Notes: a model not told the origin generated them from the letters alone. Positions 10,082 through 19,456 are shown, counted from the stretch's first letter. The stretch is 63,219 nucleotides of DNA from Hyphomicrobiales bacterium (GCA_947447895.1 CANFLM010000006.1:1-63219), one strand, 5' to 3'. Program-made: numbers and translations.

Positions 10082-10567
10082 ATGCGCGTGATAGAGCCGA
10101 CAGAGATTATCCCCCCCGGCGGACGCCCGCGCTGGCAGCCGGATTGGCGTCCGCGCTTGTCCGGCGTGCTGGTGTCGCGCATCGTGGCCTTTCTGTTCGA
10201 TTTTCTGGCGATCGGCCTTCTTGTCTGGTTTTACGGGTTTCTGGCGGCGTTTTTCGGTTTCCTGACGCTGGGTCTGACCTGGCTGGTGTTTCCGGTTCTG
10301 GTGCCGCTGGTGGCGCTGCTTTATAACGGTTTCACGATGTCCGGTCCGCGCGCCGCCACCTGGGGCATGCGGATTGCCGGCGTCGAGGTGCGCAATATCG
10401 ATGGGTCGCGCGTGTCCTTTCTCCCGGCGGCCGGACATGCGGTGCTTTTCTATATGAGCTGCTATTTCCTGACGCCGATGATCCTGCTGATCGGTCTGTT
10501 CCGGTCCGACCGGCGGATGGCGCATGATTTGTTGACGGGGATAATCCTCATCCGCAAAGCGGGCTGA
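10082..10567 (+). CDS. RDD family integral membrane protein
   Basis: A 161-residue protein with about three or four membrane segments and RDD-family features: Arg/Asp residues in [14 protein letters not shown] at the first segment, a [18 protein letters not shown] loop, and a terminal [11 protein letters not shown] motif. RDD proteins are small membrane proteins of mostly unknown function; some have been linked to ion transport. I chose the ATG at 10082 because a gagga site precedes it; the frame is open back to 9989. It is followed after 26 bp by bpt. Confidence 0.8.
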   Translation: MRVIEPTEIIPPGGRPRWQPDWRPRLSGVLVSRIVAFLFDFLAIGLLVWFYGFLAAFFGFLTLGLTWLVFPVLVPLVALLYNGFTMSGPRAATWGMRIAGVEVRNIDGSRVSFLPAAGHAVLFYMSCYFLTPMILLIGLFRSDRRMAHDLLTGIILIRKAG

Positions 10568-10593
10568 ACGAGGGTGAAAGGCGGGGTAAGCCG

Positions 10594-11340
10594 GTGACAA
10601 CACAAGCGCGTGATGCTCCGCAATTCTATCTGACCGCGCCGACGCCGTGTCCCTATCTGCCGGACAGGGTCGAACGCAAGGTGTTTACCCATCTGATCGG
10701 GCGGCGCGCCCCCGAGTTGAACAATGCCCTGAGCCAGAGTGGGTTCCGCCGCTCGCAAACCATCGCCTATCGTCCCGCCTGTGACGGTTGCAAGGCCTGT
10801 GTGTCGATCCGCGTGCCGGTCGACGAGGTGCGGCTGTCGCGCACCATGCGCAAGGTTTTGGCGCACAATGCCGATCTGGTCGGGCAATGGAAGGACAATG
10901 TGCCGACCAGCGAACAATACAGCCTGTTCCGCTATTATCTGGATTCACGCCATGCCGATGGCGGCATGTCGGATATGAATGTGCTGGATTATGCCATGAT
11001 GATCGAGGACAGCCATGTCGACACCCATCTGGTCGAATATCGCAAGCGCGGTCCCGACAGCGGTTTGACCGGAGCCGGGACGGGCGACCTGCTGGCGCTC
11101 GCCCTGACCGACGTGCTCGAGGACGGCCTGTCGATGGTCTATTCGTTCTACGATGTCGACCAGACCAGCCGCAGCCTCGGCACGCTGATGATCCTCGACC
11201 ACTTCATCCGTGCCCGCAAAATGGGTTTGTCCTATGTCTATCTGGGCTATTGGGTCGATGGTTCTCCGAAAATGGCCTATAAAGGCCGCTTCCGTCCGCA
11301 AGAACACCTGAGCATGGAAGGCTGGACGCGGGTGGACTAG
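10594..11340 (+). CDS. bpt: Aspartate/glutamate leucyltransferase (arginyltransferase family)
   Basis: A 248-residue Bpt/ATE-family protein that attaches Leu from leucyl-tRNA to N-terminal Asp or Glu, marking proteins for ClpS/ClpAP degradation in the N-degron pathway. The N-terminal [16 protein letters not shown] and [17 protein letters not shown] cysteine region and the C-terminal [20 protein letters not shown] box are diagnostic. Translation starts at a GTG. It is convergent with parC across 40 bp. The Bpt versus Ate distinction rests on bacterial family membership, not on a residue I can point to. Confidence 0.92.
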   Translation: MTTQARDAPQFYLTAPTPCPYLPDRVERKVFTHLIGRRAPELNNALSQSGFRRSQTIAYRPACDGCKACVSIRVPVDEVRLSRTMRKVLAHNADLVGQWKDNVPTSEQYSLFRYYLDSRHADGGMSDMNVLDYAMMIEDSHVDTHLVEYRKRGPDSGLTGAGTGDLLALALTDVLEDGLSMVYSFYDVDQTSRSLGTLMILDHFIRARKMGLSYVYLGYWVDGSPKMAYKGRFRPQEHLSMEGWTRVD

Positions 11341-11380
11341 GAACGGCCACCTGCATCGCAACTGGTGACAACCGTCCCGT

Positions 11381-13627
11381 TCAACCCGAAAAGCGGCTTG
11401 ATTTGGGGAAGCCTTTGGGCGGCAGGCGTCCGGCTTCGGCGCGGTTGCCGATCCATTCGCGCAAATCCGCTTCGGTCACGGTCCAGGTGCGGCTGGATGT
11501 ATCAAGCCACGTCAGACCGTCTGCCAGATTGAAGGTTTTGGCATCGACAATGCCGCCATCCTTGTATTTCTGCAGGCGCACGCCTTTGCCGCGGCCCATT
11601 TCGGGGATTTGCGCAACCGGGAACACCAGCAATTTGCGGTTCTCGCCGATGGTGGCGACGTGATCGCCCTCGACGGGAACCACCAAACGTGTGACTTCGC
11701 CCGCATCGACATTGAGGACCTGGCGTCCCTTGCGGGTATTGGCGATCATATCGTCGGAGCCAATCACAAATCCGCGGCCGATCGACGAGGAGACCAGCAA
11801 TTTGCTGCCCGGCTTGTGCGGCCAGACTTTGACAATGTCCGCGCCTTCATCCAGATCGACCATCAGCCGGATCGGATCGCCAAACCCGCGGCCGCCCGGC
11901 AGTTTCGAGGCATCCAGCGTAAACACCTTGCCGTCTGTCATCATCATCAGCAATTTGGCGGTTGTCTCGGTGAAGAACGAGAATTTCAGCCCGTCATCGC
12001 CCTTGAACTGCAGGCTCGACAGATCCTGCTGGTGGCCTTTGAGCGCACGGATCCAGCCTTTTTCAGTGACCACGACGGTCAGCGGTTCGCGCTCGACCAT
12101 CGCTTCGGTCAGATCGATATCGGCTGTTTCGGGCGGTGTGTCGAAGGTGGAGCGGCGGCGGCCGATTCTGGTTTCCTGCGAGAAAGTCTTTTTCACATCG
12201 CGGATTTGCGCCGAAATGCTCTTCCATTGGGCCTTTTCATCGCCGAGCAAGGCGTCGAGCTTGGATTTCTCGTCGATCAGATCGGCGAGCTCCTTTTTCA
12301 GCTCCATTTCTTCCAGACGGCGCAGCGAGCGCAGGCGCGTGTTCAAAATCGCTTCGGCCTGGTTGTCGGTCAGCGTGAACGCCTTGATCAGCGCCTGCTT
12401 GGCCTCGTCCTCCTCGCGGATGATTTTGATCACCCGGTCGAGATCGAGATAGACAATCAGCAAGCCGCGGACGATTTCCAGACGGCGTTCGATCTGGTTG
12501 AGACGGTTTTGCGACCGCCGCTGCAACACCACGCGGCGATGGTCGAGCCATTCGCGCAAGGCTTCGGGCAGGCTCAGCACTTTGGGAACCAGTCCCGCCG
12601 TCAGGACATTCATGTTCATGGAAATGCGGCTTTCAAGCTCGGTGAGCTTGAACAGCGATTCCATCAACAGCACCGGATCGATGGTGCGTGCACGCGGTTC
12701 GAACACCACGCGGACATCTTCGGCCGATTCATCGCGGATATCGGCCAGAAACGGCAGCTTCTTGTCATTGACCAGTTCGGCGATTTTTTCGATCAGCCGT
12801 GACTTGGGAACCAGATAGGGGATTTCGGTAACCACAATGATCCAGCCGCCACGCGGCAGCTCTTCCTTGTGCCAGCGGGCGCGGACGCGGAAGCCGCCAC
12901 GGCCGGTGCGGTAGGTTTCAGCAATGCTCTCGCGGCTTTCGACAATGACCCCGCCTGTCGGAAAATCAGGGCCGGGGACGAAGTTCAGCAGCTGGTCGGA
13001 GGTCGCCTGCGGATGGCCGATCAGATACAGCGCGGCATCGCACAATTCGGCGGCATTGTGGGGCGGGATCGAGGTGGCCATGCCCACCGCAATTCCTTGC
13101 GAGCCATTGGCCAGGAGATTGGGGAAGGCGGCAGGAAGAACCATCGGCTCTTCTTCGGAGCCGTCATAGGTCTCGCGGAAATCGACGGAATCTTCGTCCA
13201 GCCCTTCGAGTATAAGACGGGCGACTTCGGTCAGTCGCGCTTCGGTATAACGCATCGCAGCCGCGTTATCGCCGTCGATATTGCCAAAATTGCCCTGTCC
13301 ATCGACCAACGGATATCGCTGGGCAAAATCCTGCGCCAGACGGACCAGCGCATCATAGACCGACTGGTCGCCATGCGGATGGTATTTACCGATGACATCG
13401 CCGACCACACGCGCACATTTTTTGAAGGCCGCACCGGGATCAAGTTTCAGCAAGCGCATGGCATAGAGCAGGCGGCGATGCACAGGCTTCAACCCGTCGC
13501 GGGCATCGGGCAAGGCCCGGTGCATGATCGTCGACAGCGCATAAGCGAGGTACCGCTCCTCGAGCGCCTCACGCAGGTTCACACTGGTCACGCCATCCCC
13601 TGATGGCGGGTCGACGGGCTTGCCCAT
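11381..13627 (-). CDS. parC: DNA topoisomerase IV subunit A
   Basis: A 748-residue type IIA topoisomerase A subunit that, with ParE, decatenates daughter chromosomes. The catalytic Tyr127 lies in [11 protein letters not shown]. The winged-helix region has [21 protein letters not shown], where Gln88 occupies the position of E. coli ParC Ser80 (GyrA Ser83). The C-terminal part is a six-bladed beta-pinwheel. Total length and absence of a GyrA box favour ParC over GyrA, and its position near recO matches Hyphomicrobiales. It is transcribed away from the higBA locus. Confidence 0.94.
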   Translation of the reverse strand: MGKPVDPPSGDGVTSVNLREALEERYLAYALSTIMHRALPDARDGLKPVHRRLLYAMRLLKLDPGAAFKKCARVVGDVIGKYHPHGDQSVYDALVRLAQDFAQRYPLVDGQGNFGNIDGDNAAAMRYTEARLTEVARLILEGLDEDSVDFRETYDGSEEEPMVLPAAFPNLLANGSQGIAVGMATSIPPHNAAELCDAALYLIGHPQATSDQLLNFVPGPDFPTGGVIVESRESIAETYRTGRGGFRVRARWHKEELPRGGWIIVVTEIPYLVPKSRLIEKIAELVNDKKLPFLADIRDESAEDVRVVFEPRARTIDPVLLMESLFKLTELESRISMNMNVLTAGLVPKVLSLPEALREWLDHRRVVLQRRSQNRLNQIERRLEIVRGLLIVYLDLDRVIKIIREEDEAKQALIKAFTLTDNQAEAILNTRLRSLRRLEEMELKKELADLIDEKSKLDALLGDEKAQWKSISAQIRDVKKTFSQETRIGRRRSTFDTPPETADIDLTEAMVEREPLTVVVTEKGWIRALKGHQQDLSSLQFKGDDGLKFSFFTETTAKLLMMMTDGKVFTLDASKLPGGRGFGDPIRLMVDLDEGADIVKVWPHKPGSKLLVSSSIGRGFVIGSDDMIANTRKGRQVLNVDAGEVTRLVVPVEGDHVATIGENRKLLVFPVAQIPEMGRGKGVRLQKYKDGGIVDAKTFNLADGLTWLDTSSRTWTVTEADLREWIGNRAEAGRLPPKGFPKSSRFSG

Positions 13628-13774
13628 TCAGTCCTCGCTCTGGCTCAAACAGTGAACAAAAACCCCCAGGCCAGATCGGAGCCGGATCAGTTCTGTCTGT
13701 TGGAAGTGGTCACAGCACTAGCGAATGCACCGAGTCAGGGCAAGGGGGGATACAGGTCCCGCACATAAAATAGC

Positions 13775-13792
13775 CCCGCTTCCACAAGCGGG
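13775..13792. other. Hairpin upstream of the higBA locus
   Basis: A perfect 7-bp stem (cccgctt 13775-13781, aagcggg 13786-13792) with a 4-nt loop, in the 232 bp between parC and higB. Neither side carries a clean T tract; the minus side reads gctatttta. It may be a weak terminator or an insulator of the locus. Nothing else in 13628-13774 is recognisable. Confidence 0.4.
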
Positions 13793-13807
13793 ATGACAAA
13801 CCAAACC

Positions 13808-13836
13808 CGTTATGTCAATATTATGTTGACATAACG
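13808..13836. promoter_or_regulatory. Palindromic operator of the higBA-type locus
   Basis: Two perfect 11-bp arms (cgttatgtcaa at 13808-13818 and ttgacataacg at 13826-13836) flank a 7-bp spacer, tattatg, which itself resembles a -10 box. The right arm ends 23 bp before the toxin ATG. HigA-type antitoxins are known to repress their own promoter by binding such palindromes, so this is the likely HigA operator. The promoter assignment is inference. Confidence 0.65.
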
Positions 13837-13859
13837 GCTCGCCAAACCAAACGATCACC

Positions 13860-14141
13860 ATGATTCAGACGTTTCGGGCAAAAGCATTGCAGCGCTTTTG
13901 GGAAAAAGATGACCGACATGGATTGCGCCCCGACTGGGTCATTCGCATCGGTTAACTTCTTGATGCCTTGGACAATGCCGCAAAGCCCGAGGATCTCAAT
14001 CTGCCGGGTTTCGGTTTCCATGCTTTGGTTGGCAACCAGAAGGGCCGCTATGCGCTAACGGTGTCACGGAATTGGCGGATGACCTTCGATTTTATTGATG
14101 GTCATGCGCTGCAGATCGATTTGGAGGATTATCATGGTTAG
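13860..14141 (+). pseudogene. higB: HigB/RelE-type toxin gene with in-frame stop
   Basis: Reading from the ATG at 13860 gives MIQTFRAKALQRFWEKDDRH and on to WVIRIG, then a TAA at 13953-13955. The same frame continues open for 61 more codons with clear HigB features: LLDALDNA, PEDLNLPGFGFHAL, GRYALTVSRNWRMTF and a final DLEDYHG. With the stop read through, the product is 93 residues, normal for this RelE-fold mRNA interferase family. The stop replaces one residue in the helix before LLDALD, so a single-base change explains it. The 31-residue remnant lacks the whole catalytic beta-sheet. The frame overlaps higA by 8 bp, as in intact higBA operons. A sequencing error remains possible. Confidence 0.8.
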
Positions 14142-14433
14142 TCAACGATCATCCACCCGTCCACCGACCCATCCGGGGGCTTTGTTGCGCGATATCATCC
14201 TGCCGGCCACGGGCCAGACCAAAACAGAAATCGCCCGATTGCTGGGGATTTCGAGAGAGACACTCTATCGGTTTTTACGCGAGGATCAGGGTATTACCCC
14301 CGATCTTGCCGCCCGTCTTGGCAAGCTATTCGGCAACGGTCCGGCTTTTTGGCTGTCATTGCAGGCCACTCACCAGGCATGGTTGGCTGAGCAGATCGAC
14401 ACATCAGCAATTCCCACCATCTCGGCGGCTTGA
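14134..14433 (+). CDS. higA: HigA-family antitoxin, XRE-type HTH regulator
   Basis: A 99-residue HigA-like antitoxin. The N-terminal THPGALLRDIILP is the family hallmark (usually HPGEILREEFL). A helix-turn-helix follows (about 35-60, TEIARLLGISRETLYRFLRE), then the ITPDLAARLGKLFGNGPAFW segment typical of HigA/VapI. Its ATG at 14134 lies inside the last codons of the toxin frame. It should neutralise HigB and repress the operon at the upstream palindrome. Here the antitoxin is intact while the toxin frame is interrupted. Confidence 0.88.
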   Translation: MVSQRSSTRPPTHPGALLRDIILPATGQTKTEIARLLGISRETLYRFLREDQGITPDLAARLGKLFGNGPAFWLSLQATHQAWLAEQIDTSAIPTISAA

Positions 14434-14445
14434 GACACCAGTAAC

Positions 14446-14472
14446 AAAAAGGGCGGCCCACATGAGCCGCCC
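14446..14472 (-). terminator. Intrinsic terminator of the BMP ABC operon
   Basis: On the minus strand a 7-bp GC stem (14466-14472 pairing with 14451-14457) with an 8-nt loop is followed by five T residues (plus-strand A at 14446-14450). It lies 24 bp past the stop of the substrate-binding protein gene. Confidence 0.88.
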
Positions 14473-14496
14473 CCTTCAATATCCTCAAAATACAGC

Positions 14497-15567
14497 TTAT
14501 TTTGGCAGCGTGTCGTCGATGCCTTTGATGTAGTAGTTCATGCCGAGCACCTGCTCGTCGGACAAGGCGCCATTGCCTTTGCACTCGATCTGCTTGCCGT
14601 CCTGGCCGAAGACCGGGCATTTGAAAGCATCGAGCTTGCCGGTCTTGATGGCCGCTTCTATTTCCATTGCCAGCTTTTTCACGTCATCCGGCATGTTGGT
14701 ATAGGGCGCCATATTGACCATGTTCTTGGCCATGCCATCCCATGTGTCGATGGATTTCCAGCTGCCGTCGAGCTGGGCTTTGACGCGGGAAATGTAGTAG
14801 TCGTCCCAGTTGTCGATAATCGAGGTCAGCGTGCTCTTGGGCGCAAAGCGGATCATGTCGGAGGCCTGGCCGAAAGCCAGCTTGCCGGCCGCTTCAGCCT
14901 GCTGCAACGGGGCAGGGCTGTCGGTGTGCTGGGTGATCACGTCGGCACCCTGGGCCAGCAGGGCCTTGGCCGCATCGGCTTCCTTGCCGGGGTCGAACCA
15001 GGTGTTGGCCCAGACGATCTTGACCTTCACGGCCGGATTGACGCTTTGCGCGCCGAGCATGAAGGCATTGATGCCCGACACCACTTCGGGGATCGGGAAG
15101 GAGGCGACATAGCCCAGAATGTTGGATTTGGTCAGCTTGCCGGCAATCACGCCCTGCACATAACGGCCTTCATGGAAACGGGCCGAATAGGTGGCGACAT
15201 TGGCGGCGCGCTTATAGCCGGTGGCATGTTCGAAATGAACGTTGGGATATTTGGCCGCCACTTTGAGGGTGGGTTCCATGTAGCCGAACGAGGTGGTGAA
15301 AATCAGCTTGTGGCCGGTGCGCACCAACTGTTCGATCGAACGGTCGGAATCGGGCTCCGGTACGTTTTCCAGAAATGTGGTGGTGACTTTGTCGCCCAAC
15401 GCCTTCTCGACCGCCAGACGGCCCTGATTGTGCTGGTAGCTGTAACCGAAATCGCCGACAGGGCCGACATAGACAAAGCCGACCTTCAGCTTTTCCTGTG
15501 CGCCTGCGCTGGCTGTCAGGCCGAGTGCCAGCGTTGCTGCCCCCAACCATTTGATCATCTGTTTCAT
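14497..15567 (-). CDS. BMP-family ABC transporter substrate-binding protein
   Basis: A 356-residue periplasmic binding protein of the BMP/PnrA family, which binds purine nucleosides or related ligands. A signal peptide covers about residues 1-23 (MIKWLGAATLALGLTASAGA). The mature start KLKVGFVYVGPVGDFGYSY and the later TTSFGYMEPT, HFEHATGYK and GKLTKSNILGYVASFPIPEV blocks are characteristic. The ATG at 15567 has a good aaggag site. It is the last gene of a minus-strand operon ATPase-permease-permease-binding protein and is followed by a terminator. The exact ligand cannot be read from sequence. Confidence 0.92.
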   Translation of the reverse strand: MKQMIKWLGAATLALGLTASAGAQEKLKVGFVYVGPVGDFGYSYQHNQGRLAVEKALGDKVTTTFLENVPEPDSDRSIEQLVRTGHKLIFTTSFGYMEPTLKVAAKYPNVHFEHATGYKRAANVATYSARFHEGRYVQGVIAGKLTKSNILGYVASFPIPEVVSGINAFMLGAQSVNPAVKVKIVWANTWFDPGKEADAAKALLAQGADVITQHTDSPAPLQQAEAAGKLAFGQASDMIRFAPKSTLTSIIDNWDDYYISRVKAQLDGSWKSIDTWDGMAKNMVNMAPYTNMPDDVKKLAMEIEAAIKTGKLDAFKCPVFGQDGKQIECKGNGALSDEQVLGMNYYIKGIDDTLPK

Positions 15568-15647
15568 CCTTGTCTCCTTTGGGCTTGAAAATCCGATGTT
15601 TGGTGATGATGGACCGGCGTCTGAACCGGTCCGTTTGCGAAATCCTT

Positions 15648-16565
15648 TTACCGGTCCGGCACAAAACTCTGGCCGAGCGATCCCGGTGCTGCCGATCCAC
15701 CCCGTCGTCCCAGCGACATCAGCACCAGAGCCAGCAATGTCGCCAGATAGGGCAGTGCGCTCAACAATTGCGACGGAAGCCCCAGTGAAGCCGCTTGCGC
15801 ATGCAATTGCAAGACTGTTGCGCCGCCGAACAGCAGCGCGCCGAGCAAGAGCCTGAACGGAAACCACGAGGCAAATACCACCAGAGCCAGGGCGATCCAG
15901 CCGCGCCCTGCTGTCATTCCGGGTGACCAGAACGGGGTATAGACCAGCGACAGATAGGCCCCCGCAAGGCCGGCACAGGCCCCGCCGAACAAGACGGCCC
16001 AATAGCGGATTTTTAGCACGGGCAAACCGATGGCATGGGCGGAAGCCTGGTTTTCGCCGACCGAGCGCAAAACCAATCCGGCCCTCGTCCAGCGCAGGAA
16101 CACAATGCTCAACAGCGTCAGCGCCCAGGCCGCATAGACAAACGGATCCTGCCCGAAAATGACTTTGCCGAAACCGGGTAAATCGGACAGGCCTTCCATG
16201 GAGAGGCCCGGGACTGCGGTGCGGCTGGTGCCGACAAAGCCCGCCCCGATCAGGCCCGACAGGCCCAGCCCGACAATGGTCAGCGCCAGGCCGGAGGCGA
16301 CCTGGTTGGCGCCCAAAGTCAGGGTCACAAAGGCGAACAGGCTGGCCAGCAGCATGGCCGACAGCATGGCAACGATTACGCCAAGGCCGGTGGAACCCGA
16401 CACAGTGGCCGCGGCAAAACCGCAGGCCGCGCCGGTGGCCATCATGCCTTCCAGCCCGAGATTGAGAACACCTGCGCGCTCGACGATCAATTCGCCGATA
16501 GCGGCCAGCAATAACGGGGTTGCGGCCGTGATAATGGTCAGAAGGACGGCTTGGGTCATATCCAT
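15648..16565 (-). CDS. ABC transporter permease, nucleoside-type (second permease)
   Basis: A 305-residue integral membrane permease of the branched-chain/nucleoside importer class (YufQ/NupQ-like), with about eight to ten hydrophobic segments. Recognisable blocks are GELIVERAGVLNLGLEGMM near the N-terminus and RSVGENQASAHAIGLPV in the cytoplasmic coupling loop contacting the ATPase. It starts 3 bp after the first permease gene ends. The dimer of these two permeases forms the channel for the BMP binding protein's ligand. Confidence 0.9.
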   Translation of the reverse strand: MDMTQAVLLTIITAATPLLLAAIGELIVERAGVLNLGLEGMMATGAACGFAAATVSGSTGLGVIVAMLSAMLLASLFAFVTLTLGANQVASGLALTIVGLGLSGLIGAGFVGTSRTAVPGLSMEGLSDLPGFGKVIFGQDPFVYAAWALTLLSIVFLRWTRAGLVLRSVGENQASAHAIGLPVLKIRYWAVLFGGACAGLAGAYLSLVYTPFWSPGMTAGRGWIALALVVFASWFPFRLLLGALLFGGATVLQLHAQAASLGLPSQLLSALPYLATLLALVLMSLGRRGGSAAPGSLGQSFVPDR

Positions 16566-16568
16566 GGG

Positions 16569-17651
16569 TCATGCCTCCTTGTTCGGCGTGCGCACCACGC
16601 GAATGGAGGAGGAGGCCAGGGCATCCGCGGCCAGAACGCTCAAGAGCAACAGGCCCTGGAAGCAGGTGGTCAGGTCCAGCGGCAATTTCATCATGATCTG
16701 GGCATTTTCACCGCCGATGGCCGTCAAAGACACAACAAAAGCCCCGAAGACAACTCCCAAAGGATGCAAACGGCCCAAAAAGGCCACTGTAATGGCGGTA
16801 AAACCGTAACCGGCCGAAATCGAGGGTTTGAGCTGTCCGATCTGGCCCGTAACCTCGACAATGCCGGCCAATCCGGCAAGCCCGCCCGAAATTGCAAAGA
16901 CCGTCAGGCTGATGGCGGAAGCAGAAAATCCTGAAAAACCGGCCGCTTTGGGGGCCGAACCGATCACCTTGATCGCATAGCCGAACAGGGACCATCCCAG
17001 CACGATCGTGCTGGCCACCACCACAATGATGGCAAGGATGAGGCCCGCATGCAGTCGCCCGTCCTCGAACAGGATCGGGAGCATGCTGCCTTTGTCGAAC
17101 ATCACGGTTTGCGGAAAATTGAAGCCTTTGGGATCACGCCACGGGCCGCGCACCAGATAATCGAGGATGAGTTGCGCAATATAGACCAGCATGAGGCTGG
17201 AGAGAATTTCGCTCACCCCCAGCCGCACCCGCAGATAAGAGGGGATCAGCGCATACAGGGCCCCGCCGATTGCGCCCGTCACCAGCGCGATCACCAACAG
17301 CCAGCGGCCGAGTTCCATGCCTTGCGTGGCCAGGGGCAGAATGGATCCGACAATCGCCCCCATCGTATATTGGCCCTCGGCCCCGATGTTCCAGAGATTG
17401 GCACGGAAGCAATAGACCAATCCGGTGGCAATCAGCGTCAACGGGATCATCTTGATCCCCATCTCCTGCAGGGCCCAACTGTCGCCCAGCGGCTCACGGA
17501 TATAGATGTCGAACGCCGCCACAGGCGACCGGCCCATCAGGGCAATCACCAGAGCCGCCATCAATCCGGCCAGCATGATGGCAATCAGCGGCGACAAAGC
17601 GCGGACGATCGGCGAGACCGAGGCGCGTGGGACCAGTTCAAGCCGCATCAT
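16569..17651 (-). CDS. ABC transporter permease, nucleoside-type (first permease)
   Basis: A 360-residue permease of the YufP/NupP class. After a first hydrophobic segment (about 18-42) it carries CFRANLWNIGAEGQYTMGAI, the conserved block of this permease class, and a coupling loop VIGSAPKAAGFSGFSAS. About eight to ten membrane segments follow. The start (adjacent ATGs at 17651 and 17648) overlaps the end of the ATPase gene by about 11-14 bp, so the two are probably translationally coupled. Confidence 0.9.
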   Translation of the reverse strand: MMRLELVPRASVSPIVRALSPLIAIMLAGLMAALVIALMGRSPVAAFDIYIREPLGDSWALQEMGIKMIPLTLIATGLVYCFRANLWNIGAEGQYTMGAIVGSILPLATQGMELGRWLLVIALVTGAIGGALYALIPSYLRVRLGVSEILSSLMLVYIAQLILDYLVRGPWRDPKGFNFPQTVMFDKGSMLPILFEDGRLHAGLILAIIVVVASTIVLGWSLFGYAIKVIGSAPKAAGFSGFSASAISLTVFAISGGLAGLAGIVEVTGQIGQLKPSISAGYGFTAITVAFLGRLHPLGVVFGAFVVSLTAIGGENAQIMMKLPLDLTTCFQGLLLLSVLAADALASSSIRVVRTPNKEA

Positions 17652-19269
17652 CGACCTCGCTGCCGGCCATCATCAGGCCGATGGTTTCGCGCGTCACCTG
17701 TCCGGTTGGCAGAGCAGCCGACAGCGAGCCCTCATGCAACACGGCAATCCGGTCCGAGATCGAGAACAGTTCATCCAGGTCCTGCGAGATCACCAGGACA
17801 GCCGCGCCCTGGGCCGCCAGATTGATCAAGGCCTGGCGGATCGCGACTGCGGCGCCCGCATCCACTCCCCAGGTCGGCTGGTCGACGACCAGCACGCCGG
17901 GGCGTGCGAGAATTTCGCGGCCGACCACGAATTTCTGCAAATTGCCGCCCGACAGGCTGCTGGCCAGCGGGTTCTTGCCGGAAATGCGCACATCGAATTT
18001 GCTGACAACCTCGTCGGACAGGCGTCTGGCCCGCCTGAAATTGACCATGCCGTAACGGTCGAGGCGGTCGGTGCCGTGGCGCGACAGCACCAGATTGTCC
18101 GAGAGTGCCATGTTTGGCACCGCGCCGTGGCCTAACCGTTGTTCGGGGATAAAAGCCGCCCCCAAAGCGCGGCGCGATTCAATATCGATATGTCCGACCG
18201 GCATGGTGTCGATCAGGATCGTACGGGCCTGCGGGGCCAGGATCTCGCCCGACAAGGCGGCAAACAGCTCGCTTTGGCCGTTGCCGGCAATACCGGCAAT
18301 ACCCAGCACCTCGCCGCCATGCACCGTCAGCATGATGTGGTTGAGGCTTTTGGCATGCATGTCGGGTGCGGGCAGTGTCAAAGCCTCGACCTCGAGCCGG
18401 ACATCGCCGATCTTGTGCAAAGCCTGAGAGCGCACCTCCGGCACATGCGTGCCGACCATCATGGCTGCCAGCGAGCGGACATCCTCGCTGCGCGGGTCGC
18501 ATTCCCCCACCAGCTTGCCGCCGCGCAAGATCGTCGCCTTGGAACACAGGCGCCGGACCTCGTCGAGCTTGTGAGAGATATAGAGCAGGCCGCACCCTTT
18601 CTGGGCCAGCTGTTCCAGCGTTACAAACAGCGCATCGGCCTCTTGCGGGGTCAGCACCGAGGTCGGCTCGTCCAGCACCAGCAATTTGGGATCGCGCAGC
18701 AAAGCGCGGATAATCTCGATGCGCTGTCTTTCACCTGCCGACAGGCTGTTGACAGGCCGCGCGGGTGACAGAGCCAGTCCGTAAGCCTCACCGACTTCTT
18801 CAATGCGCTTGGACAAGCGGCGCAGGTTGAACCCGTTCTTGCGGATGGAGCCGGGCAGGGCGGCGGCAATGTTTTCGAGGACGCTCAGGTTTTCAAACAG
18901 CGAGAAATGCTGGAACACCATGCTGATGCCGAGCTTCGCCGCATCTTGCGGGCTTTCGAATTGCACGGTCTCGCCATCCCAGACAATCTCGCCTTCATCG
19001 GGGCGCAGCAGGCCGTTGAGGATTTTCATCAAGGTGGATTTGCCCGCGCCATTTTCGCCTAACAGCGCGTGGATCTGCCCGCGCTCCACGCCGAGATTGA
19101 TGCTGTCATTGGCGGTAAAGGCGCCGAACCGTTTGGTAATTCCCGTCATCTGCACCAGCAGACCGCTCGTGCGGGCAGAATCATCTGCCAGCCCGGCCTC
19201 GATGGTGGGGAGCATTTGCGACTGCTTTGCGCTGTCAGCAGCAACGGTCGAGGTCTCGTCGGCCTCCAT
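17638..19269 (-). CDS. ABC transporter ATP-binding protein, double-cassette nucleoside type
   Basis: A 543-residue protein with two fused ATPase cassettes, as in RbsA and NupO. The first has Walker A GENGAGKS (about 71-78), signature LSAGERQR and Walker B LLVLDEPTS. The second has a degenerate Walker A (GIAGNGQSEL), signature LSGGNLQK and VVDQPTWGVD. One degenerate site is normal for this class. I chose the ATG at 19269, which has a gaggggg site; in-frame ATGs upstream at 19296 and 19335 are less likely. A 61-codon frame ends 1 nt upstream of this ATG. Confidence 0.92.
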   Translation of the reverse strand: MEADETSTVAADSAKQSQMLPTIEAGLADDSARTSGLLVQMTGITKRFGAFTANDSINLGVERGQIHALLGENGAGKSTLMKILNGLLRPDEGEIVWDGETVQFESPQDAAKLGISMVFQHFSLFENLSVLENIAAALPGSIRKNGFNLRRLSKRIEEVGEAYGLALSPARPVNSLSAGERQRIEIIRALLRDPKLLVLDEPTSVLTPQEADALFVTLEQLAQKGCGLLYISHKLDEVRRLCSKATILRGGKLVGECDPRSEDVRSLAAMMVGTHVPEVRSQALHKIGDVRLEVEALTLPAPDMHAKSLNHIMLTVHGGEVLGIAGIAGNGQSELFAALSGEILAPQARTILIDTMPVGHIDIESRRALGAAFIPEQRLGHGAVPNMALSDNLVLSRHGTDRLDRYGMVNFRRARRLSDEVVSKFDVRISGKNPLASSLSGGNLQKFVVGREILARPGVLVVDQPTWGVDAGAAVAIRQALINLAAQGAAVLVISQDLDELFSISDRIAVLHEGSLSAALPTGQVTRETIGLMMAGSEVDDAA

Positions 19270-19270
19270 T

Positions 19271-19456
19271 TCATCCCCCTCTGGTGACGAGATCATCACC
19301 CAGCGACTTGACCACATCAAGGGTCTGCGCCGCAATCATTTGCTCGATTTTCAGGAGGGTTACGCACAAGACTTGCGTCATAACGCCCTGCATAGGGCGA
19401 CCGGAAGCGGTGGTTACACACAAGTATGGGTCGGCATTTGCGTATTTATCCGCCAT
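19271..19456 (-). CDS. Possible 61-residue leader ORF before the ABC operon
   Basis: A small frame on the operon strand starts at an ATG at 19456, and its TGA (19271-19273) lies one base before the ATPase start, a geometry that would allow translational coupling. The product (MADKYANADPYLCV to DDLVTRGG) has a helix-like KIEQMIAAQTLDVVKSL centre but matches no family I know. It has no clear ribosome site. It may be chance open frame in the 259-bp ABC/sulP spacer, which otherwise shows nothing definable. Confidence 0.28.
   Translation of the reverse strand: MADKYANADPYLCVTTASGRPMQGVMTQVLCVTLLKIEQMIAAQTLDVVKSLGDDLVTRGG

Noticed and set aside
15568-16572. The reading frame of the BMP binding protein stays open for over 300 codons upstream of its start.
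   Set aside because: The extension lies across the permease gene in another frame, reads as Arg/Gly/His-rich non-protein-like sequence, and the true start at 15567 has a signal peptide and ribosome site.
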